Of a DNA stretch of 64,000 bases, positions 58,072-64,000 are shown piece after piece (the first letter of the stretch is position 1; the number at the start of each line of letters is the position of its first letter). The translations under genes and the position numbers were made by a program. The notes beneath the pieces are model-generated. The model saw only the letters and a list, made by a program, of their open reading frames with translations, searched no databases and had not been told where the DNA came from. This stretch comes from Metallyticus violacea (Eukaryota > Arthropoda > Insecta > Mantodea > Metallyticidae), in contig CM060837.1 in the NCBI GenBank assembly GCA_030762175.1, forward strand, positions 7,210,001 through 7,274,000, in the 5' to 3' direction.

Positions 58072-58279
58072 CTAGTCCTCTTTGAGACCATTAATCGATG
58101 TAGAACACAATACCATGTCCCCCGAGTACAAAAGCGCTGGTGCCTCCATATCCCCCAGTAACATGACGTCACGAAACATCATCAAGTAGTTATAACTTTT
58201 CATAAAATCCGCGAGTTTTCGCCTTAGTCTTCCATAGAAAGTAAACACAAATTTATCAGTAAGAGCTGATCCATGGAAT
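58072..58279 (-). CDS. candidate 3'-terminal coding exon
   Basis: On the minus strand, TTTCTTGAAATCACTTCTTC followed by TCAG is a good acceptor at 58280. The open frame then runs 68 codons to a stop: HGSALTDKFVFTFYGRLRRK, LADFMKSYNYLMMFRDVMLL, ending TSINGLKED. Composition is protein-like and the frame is unbroken. No domain is recognised, and no polyadenylation signal is obvious because a SINE fragment follows directly. It could be a chance frame, since a 75-codon ORF spans it. Confidence 0.2.
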
Positions 58280-58299
58280 CTGAGAAGAAGTGATTTCAA

Positions 58300-58948
58300 G
58301 AAACTGTGAAGTTTATTACTGTTTTAGAGCATGCAGAACAGTTTTGCAAGAATTGTGTCGAAAATCTAGAGTAAATAGTTCCACTGATTAGACTGAAATT
58401 TATAATTAAAAACCAATAGAAATTTTGCAGTCATTTGTAAATTTAAAAAATAAAGCAAAAAAACATAGAAGGTATTACTTTTTGACTTACCCTAGTATTA
58501 TTTTGAACGTTTTTATAAGATGTACTTATGCCTTTAAGCGCTATTGGTTTCTTTGCAGTAGAGAGTCAAGCAGCTCTGGTCTTTTCCCAAAGCCAGCTGC
58601 AAATTATTTCGTGAGGTGAATGGCTTGACGCTCGAGCGCTGCGGATATTGGCACAGTGTTTGTTTACTTTAACCTATCAGGAAGCAATGTAACGTTCCAC
58701 GTGTTATGATTAATTTGCGGTGAAGCTTCGATCCATATTTTTGGCTTAAGCTAAAGGTTGTACGAGACGACTCCTTAAATTTGTTTGTTTGTTTGTTTTT
58801 TTTTTTTCGCTCTCACCAAGAGGCGATGGTGTGAATGAAACGAACTGTAAAAAATGTCCTGTTCAGAATGTACAGGGTGGCTCTCTCCCTAAAGGCCCTA
58901 AACTGTGTTAAAAATTGAAAGCCCTTGGAAGCTATGTGGAGTATATAT
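58300..58948. other. unassigned DNA
   Basis: A GTTT repeat runs into a T stretch at about 58781-58807. Nothing else was recognised. Confidence 0.4.
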
Positions 58949-59007
58949 GTGCCAAAAATATACATACACACTTCAAGCAAAGAAAAAAACCTATGGCAAC
59001 ATGGCGA
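58949..59007 (-). mobile_element. DD41D-type element end fragment
   Basis: GTGCCAAAAATATACATACA and CACTTCAAGCAAAGAAAAAA match the left end of the minus-oriented copies at 20276, 39058 and 52016. It stops after roughly 60 bases. Confidence 0.75.
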
Positions 59008-59099
59008 AAAAATAGGGGAATTTTTTAGAGCCAGTTGATGTTCAACTGTTTAAGTAAGAAAATGAATAATTATTCAATTTTTCCGCCTTGTCTTCAAAC

Positions 59100-59275
59100 A
59101 TGGATAAGGAAAAGTCAAAGCGAATGCGAAGGGCAAATTTTAGCAAACTTGAGAAGGATGTTATTTATTGATCTGGTACTAAAATATCAGGGAATAATTG
59201 AAAATAAAAGGATTAAAACAAAACCAGATTCGATCTCAAATAAAGATAAAGAACGGACATGGGGGGGGGGGGAAT
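59100..59275 (+). pseudogene. Myb/SANT-like DNA-binding domain, frameshifted
   Basis: From ATG at 59100 the frame reads MDKEKSKRMRRANFSKLEKD then hits a stop. Shifted by one base, LVLKYQGIIENKR, SISNKDKERTW continues the same domain. NFS.LEK..L..LV.KY..IIENK plus the KE(R/K)TW end is the hallmark of Myb/SANT-like domain proteins (MSANTD/NAIF1-like, Myb_DNA-bind_5). These occur both as host genes and as the Myb partner of Harbinger transposons. A G run (59261-59272) then replaces the expected continuation. It is broken and N-terminal only. Confidence 0.75.
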
Positions 59276-59792
59276 TGCTAAATTCTATTCTTAAGATTTC
59301 AGCATTGCAAAAAACTCAGGAAAGTAGCGAATGTTATAGAAGCCTAGCATCATTTTCCTTGCATTACCCACTTCGGTTGGCATTTTAATGAACTGATGAC
59401 TAACAGCTGCAATTGCTATCTCCAATAACTATTTGGAAGCTCCGTATCCCATGGAACCTTAAAGTTACTAGTATCACAAACACCGAATTCAAAGCACAAT
59501 TTCGCTTAGTTTGTGACTGTAATCGGGGACGTAACACCTGTTGCAGTTCTCGACTTCTTTTGCCAAGCGAAATTGCATTATCAATCATTTGTCATTCAGT
59601 TCTAAGAATGAATTTTTCTCGCCCGTGAAATACACGAGGAGCTAAGTGAAATTCGTCGAATTTGATGATGAAATGTATTTTATAGGCGAGATTATAAATA
59701 ACGGCATCATCACCATATTATTATTGTTGTTGTTTATGAATTCCATTTTCATTTACAGGAAGAGATGAACGAAAGCATCCTGCTCATAAAAT

Positions 59793-59794
<2 letters not shown>

Positions 59795-59839
<45 letters not shown>

Positions 59840-59840
59840 T
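59795..59840. repeat. (AAT)n microsatellite
   Basis: About 15 perfect AAT/ATA units. Confidence 0.95.
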
Positions 59841-60652
59841 TATTGCCATTTGTTTTATTGGTGCAAACTATATACTCGTAACTGCCATTGAATTTTTCTT
59901 AAATTTATTTGTTACTATTCCGGTATTATGTTGGTAGTCTTTGTATAAGTATAAATAAATAAACCTTAACGAACATTTTTCATTTAAATAGAGATAAAAC
60001 CTAAAAATGAAGATAATAAAAAGGATTTAAAATAAATAAATAAAGGCATAGAGTCAAAGAAAGTACAGCTCGGGGGTCTGCCAGGCCCGTGCGACAAACG
60101 TTGAGCTACAAAACCGCGCGCCTAACTGATAACGTCTGCATTCCAGTGCTTCTGCTGAAGCTCAGGCTCTACAAAATCCCAGAAGAGGCAGACAATTACA
60201 AATAGGAAAAGATTTCAATTTCTCATACAAAACTACATGTATGGGCCAGCACTCTAAAAGGTCAAAGGCCTCAGAAGTGTAAGTTCAAAATGAGAGGTGG
60301 TGAAAAGTGATATTTGTTTGTTTTCTCTTAGCTTTAAAACAAGTTAGGCCAGCAACTGATGGAATCTGTCTAATAATTTTACATAGCCATCGGCTGAGAC
60401 AGGAGCAGTAAGTTTAAATACATCTAAAAGCGTTTCGTCAAAGAGGATGCCAACTGCTGTACCACGAGGTGAGGACACAAAAGATATCGCGCAGGTATTT
60501 GCAAGTAGATTCATGCCCTTCTAAAAAGAATCATTAGAGAGAAGACATCATGAGAGGTTCCATACAGTCTCCCAAGATCTCTCAAGCATTTCACGCATCG
60601 AGGAATAAAAGAAAGAGAAATAAAAAAACACTTTCCAAGTGGAAGAGCGCCA

Positions 60653-60862
60653 ATGGGATTTCTTCTTCTTCTTCTCTCTGTTTCTCTCGCAATCACTATC
60701 TGTGCAACCCTTCTACCAGAGCAAGAAAAGGGAAGATTCTTCCTCTGGTTCGCTGCTCATCTAATTATGGTGGGAATGTGCGGTATTTCTGATGATAGGG
60801 AGGGGTGCCCCCCCTCCGGTGTTAAACCTGCTTCACGTCGTCGTGCGAATTCCAGAAAATGA
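60653..60862 (+). CDS. small secreted-like open frame
   Basis: A 69-codon frame starting MGFLLLLLSVSLAITICATL, which resembles a signal peptide, followed by a second hydrophobic stretch (FFLWFAAHLIMVGMCG) and a basic C-terminus. The Leu run comes from a CTT/TTC-rich tract, which can mimic a signal peptide by chance. No family is recognised. Confidence 0.12.
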   Translation: MGFLLLLLSVSLAITICATLLPEQEKGRFFLWFAAHLIMVGMCGISDDREGCPPSGVKPASRRRANSRK

Positions 60863-61039
60863 GTTGGCAAATTCCTCGTTGTCGCTAAGCTGAAAATAGT
60901 GAAATAAAGAGGAAAGACGTTACCCACATGTTGCTCACTAATTGTTTTTGTAAGTAGTTTTTTATTTCGGTTTCAAATACGCTGATTTGTTCCGCTTACA
61001 GTGCTATTTTAAACATAATACCTTGCCTTTCGCCAGCTA

Positions 61040-61200
61040 TAAGTCACAGAATGTCAGCCGTCAGGATGCCACTATCCATTCGCGCACTGTGAAGAAATGA
61101 AAATTGGAAGGTGCAAGATCTGGGCGGTAGGGTGGGTGAGGATGTACATAGAAGAGGATTACTACACGCGCAATGCCCCGCATCCTTGACTTTCCTCAGG
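61040..61200 (-). pseudogene. mariner transposase fragment
   Basis: Minus-strand HPHPPYRPDLAPSNFHFF is the segment around the third catalytic residue of mariner (normally APSDF or APCDF, here APSNF, so Asp to Asn). Only this block is readable. It lies 70-100 bases from a separate relic on the same strand. Confidence 0.65.
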
Positions 61201-61269
61201 TCAATACGCTAGGAAACTGGGAAGCGGATGGCATTTATGGACGCAGTTGATAGATCAGTATAAAAAATT

Positions 61270-62170
61270 TACTAATATTGAGGGTTACTGAGACACGTCA
61301 AATTGGGAATGGGTATACTCACTTCGACTATTTCACATTTTCAAAGTACCCTGCATCAATCTATTCTCAAAAGCATCCCTGTCACTCATTTTCCTCAAGG
61401 GTGATGAGTTCATTTTCATATGCACAATTTCAAGCCTTGAAAATCTCAGGCAATGGGAAGAGCATGGGGCCAGGTTAGGAGTGTAGGGAGGATGAATCAT
61501 GAGTCTGACCTCTGTGGACTCCACGAACTGGTGGTGTTAGTCTTCGAGTGGAGGCGTTGTCGTGGTGAAGCAGTGTGCTCAGTCCTGTTCTTGGACGGCG
61601 TTCTCCGAACTTTTGGCAGCAAACTGTGGTGTAACGATGAGAAGTAACCGTTTTCTTCCCAACACTTCGAAACCCTGTTCACTTTCGTTGGTACGTTGTC
61701 AGCTGGAATAACGATCGAAACCGCCGAGCTGTCGTTTGGTCTACTGGTCAAATTGGTAAATTCATGTTTCAGCACCCGCGGACATGGAACTCGCTTTAAG
61801 CTCCCTCCGTCGAATCTCTGCAGCATTTCTTCACACCATTCCATGCTGTCAAATTGTGGGGCACCCAACAGGAGGAAACCTTCCTGTACAAAGATGATCA
61901 TGCAGGATTTTAAATACTGCTGGTGATCCAATCTGGAAGGCAGCCTCTATGTCCCTAAGTGTTTTCGCATGCCGTTTTTTCCACCGGGACAAAGTTTTCC
62001 TTAAGCACTGATCTTGCCGGATGCCCATTTCTCTCATCTTGTTTTGAAGTTCGGCCAATTTTAAATTCCACAAACCATTGGATAACTGTTGCCCTTGATG
62101 GAACAAGGTCCCTCAAAACCTGTTGCGCCCAAGACTTTGGGGCTCATTTAAACCACTGTACAAATTCAAA
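61270..62170 (-). pseudogene. mariner transposase relic, many frameshifts
   Basis: Minus-strand blocks in order: KTLRDIEAAFQIGSPAVFKI with LHDHLC (HTH), MEWCEEMLQRFDGG, AET*IYQFDQ (first catalytic Asp is Ala and Trp is a stop), and VPTKVNRVSKC. LLHHDNAS (second Asp kept) is followed by ESTEVRLMIHPPYTPNLAPC, where the third Asp is lost (APCSSHC). Overall length fits a full mariner gene. This lineage differs from the one at 17701. Confidence 0.82.
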
Positions 62171-62254
62171 ATGTAAACTTTTTCTAGTAAACGAAATATA
62201 ATAAAGTAACTGTATTTATAATTTCTATTTACAATTACTCATGTTGAATGTTCT
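62171..62254. other. unassigned DNA
   Basis: Short AT-rich gap before the tandem duplication. Confidence 0.4.
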
Positions 62255-62800
62255 AATTTAATACATGTCAGCATCTTGGCTTGAAACCTTGTTACATTTT
62301 GTATTACGTAAATAATCTCACAGTATATTTCAAAGAGCGGTATATAAAAATATAAATTCTAATTAAATATCAATATAATTCCATATATTTCCACAAAAGT
62401 AAATACATTTCAATCTAATTAAATATATTTAATCTAATAAAATTAGTTCAACCTTTAAATGTTACTTTAATTATAATATGTTACCTCCCCAAAAATACAT
62501 TTCAACCTAATTAATTACATTTCAGCCTAATGAAACATATGTTTACATAATTATATACATGTCAACCTAATTAAAAGTTGGAAAAACTAAAGTAATACTT
62601 TTCAGCATAATTAAATCTCTTGACTTAATATCCTATTTAATTTTGTATTACGAAAATAAATCTCGCTCTATATTTCAAATTGCAGTTTACAAATATATAT
62701 ATTTAAATGAATGTCAACATAATTTGACACATTTTAGCAGAATTAAATACATTTAAACTAATTAAATACATGTCAACTGTTAAAACTAATCTATTTACCT
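62255..62800. repeat. 344-bp degenerate tandem duplication of AT-rich units
   Basis: TTTTGTATTACG followed by AAATAA(A)TCTC, TATATTTCAAA and TATAAATATA-like sequence occurs at 62297 and again at 62641, an offset of 344. Within it, a shorter motif close to AATACAT[T/G]TCAACCTAATTA recurs (about 62400, 62500, 62520, 62556, 62745, 62765). The array is non-coding and diverged. Confidence 0.6.
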
Positions 62801-64000
62801 AAGTTTCTTTTAAAATATTTGACTGTTAGAGAGCAGCTCTTAAAGACTTCTACCGGTAAGCTCTGTGAAATATAAAACATATATTATATATTTTAAATAC
62901 ATGCATGGGATTATTATAATGTATTAATGTTTACTGTTTTTATAACGTAACATTTTCCATTAATTAATTCTTTAAAATGTGATTAAGATTGTAATGGAAA
63001 TGGGCAAGGAAATATATTATCAAGGTAAAAACTATTTTATAATATTATAAGTATTCCTTAATTCCATATCTCCGTAATAATCATGAAATAGTTTGTAATG
63101 ATGGTAATAATAATTTAAAGGTATCATAATTGCATTTATGAAAAGTTTTGAACTGCGTCACAAAAATTGTATGCGTAATTAATTGCAATAAAAACATGGT
63201 ATACATTTATTACATATAAAATAAATATTTAATGTACTACTATATTTTGTATCACAGTCCAGTCTAAATGTGCAGTTATTCAAAGTGCACGACGCAACTG
63301 CAAAGAACGCAATCAAATAAAAAAAAAAAAAAAAAGAGCTCACATTTTGTGTGTGTGTGTGGAGATAGGGGGTGTCTCAAGCTCAATTCCGGCCCGTGCA
63401 CATATCAAGTACAGAATGTTCGTTTGGAAGCGTGGCCGGCTTAACGGGGATTTATTTGGCACCGAGAAGCATGCTGTTAGCCGGCCGGCTCTTATATTCA
63501 TAGCCCCTTAAATTCAAGAGCATAGCTTCAAACATCAAAATTTTGGTTACAATGGCATTACATGTACAAGATCCGGTTTCTGTACACTCCAGCATCTGTT
63601 GTTTTGTGTCGCTACATGGTCGTGTAAATAAAATTATGTTTCTGCGTAAAAAAATTAAACGTGGGTCAATAGAACCAACATTAACATTATCCAACACCCA
63701 ATAGCAGAAATTAACTCTGCTCACACTATCGCGCGGTTACAATTTCTGAACTAGGTTATCTTAGAGGGTTTTAATTTCAAAAGTTTAGTGTCATTCCTTG
63801 CCGAGGTTTACGAAATTCCTGATTTCTCTGCAAGCTTTCTCAGAGATTTCTTTGGACTTTGTTCAGACTTTTCTCCGATGTCATCAAGGTTTTACTCTAT
63901 AAGAACACAACGTTTTACTTTCGGTTACATATCAAGAACAGATCCCGTTTCCCTAAATCTACTCACAAAGATTACAAACCGTTTCCCTGCGAGGCGCACG
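62801..64000. repeat. AT-rich unassigned DNA
   Basis: An A run lies at about 63320-63336 and a short (GT)n at 63349-63360. A minus-strand 90-codon frame at 63452-63724 is unrecognised. Confidence 0.45.

Larger units (their letters stand above)
59276..61030. other. unassigned DNA with (AAT)n
   Basis: An (AAT)n tract lies at 59795-59840. A weak tRNA-like reverse sequence (TTTGTAGCTCAACG) lies near 60100. A small secreted-like frame at 60653 is listed separately. Confidence 0.45.

Noticed and set aside
1..64000. CRISPR arrays, operons, phage or viral genes
   Set aside because: No regularly spaced identical repeats, no prokaryotic gene layout and no viral protein signature were seen.

Overview
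The window is eukaryotic, repeat-rich and AT-rich. It has no bacterial-style gene density, RBS pattern or operons. Dense Tc1/mariner relics plus two abundant tRNA-headed SINE families suggest a large-genome arthropod, most likely an insect. I cannot name the species. Nearly all recognisable coding sequence is decayed transposase, and I find no complete cellular protein-coding gene. The long stretches between repeats look like intergenic or intronic DNA.

Layout: a mariner relic (about 495-930) and a 147-bp imperfect tandem duplication (2375-2665) open the window. A promoter-like block follows at 3240-3465: a near-perfect RFX X-box, an ATG in good context, and a 20-codon exon ending at a strong splice donor. 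A phase-compatible 68-bp exon candidate lies 25 kb downstream (28408-28475). The middle holds repeated SINE insertions (family A, tRNA-Leu/Ser-like head; family B, Glu/Gly/Val-like head). It also holds a mariner split by a SINE (16120-17115), a nearly full-length dead mariner (17701-18960) with a truncated sister copy (28828-29493), and four more or less complete copies of a DD41D-type element plus a truncated copy and a fragment. A 1.03-kb palindromic PIF/Harbinger-like MITE sits at 32811-33843. The right third has more mariner relics, a broken Myb/SANT-like DNA-binding gene (59100-59275), minus-strand terminal-exon candidates (50464-50618, 58072-58279), and a degenerate 344-bp tandem duplication (about 62255-62800).

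How the parts relate: autonomous mariners decay by frameshift, stop codon and loss of catalytic Asp. The DD41D family is shrinking by independent internal deletions that keep both ends, as expected for MITE formation. SINEs insert into and beside these elements. Both SINE families place a stem-loop containing a T6 run directly after the tRNA-like head. T6 is normally a Pol III stop, so this is the most unusual shared design seen here. The most valuable lead for host biology is the X-box/first-exon block, because X-boxes mark ciliary genes.
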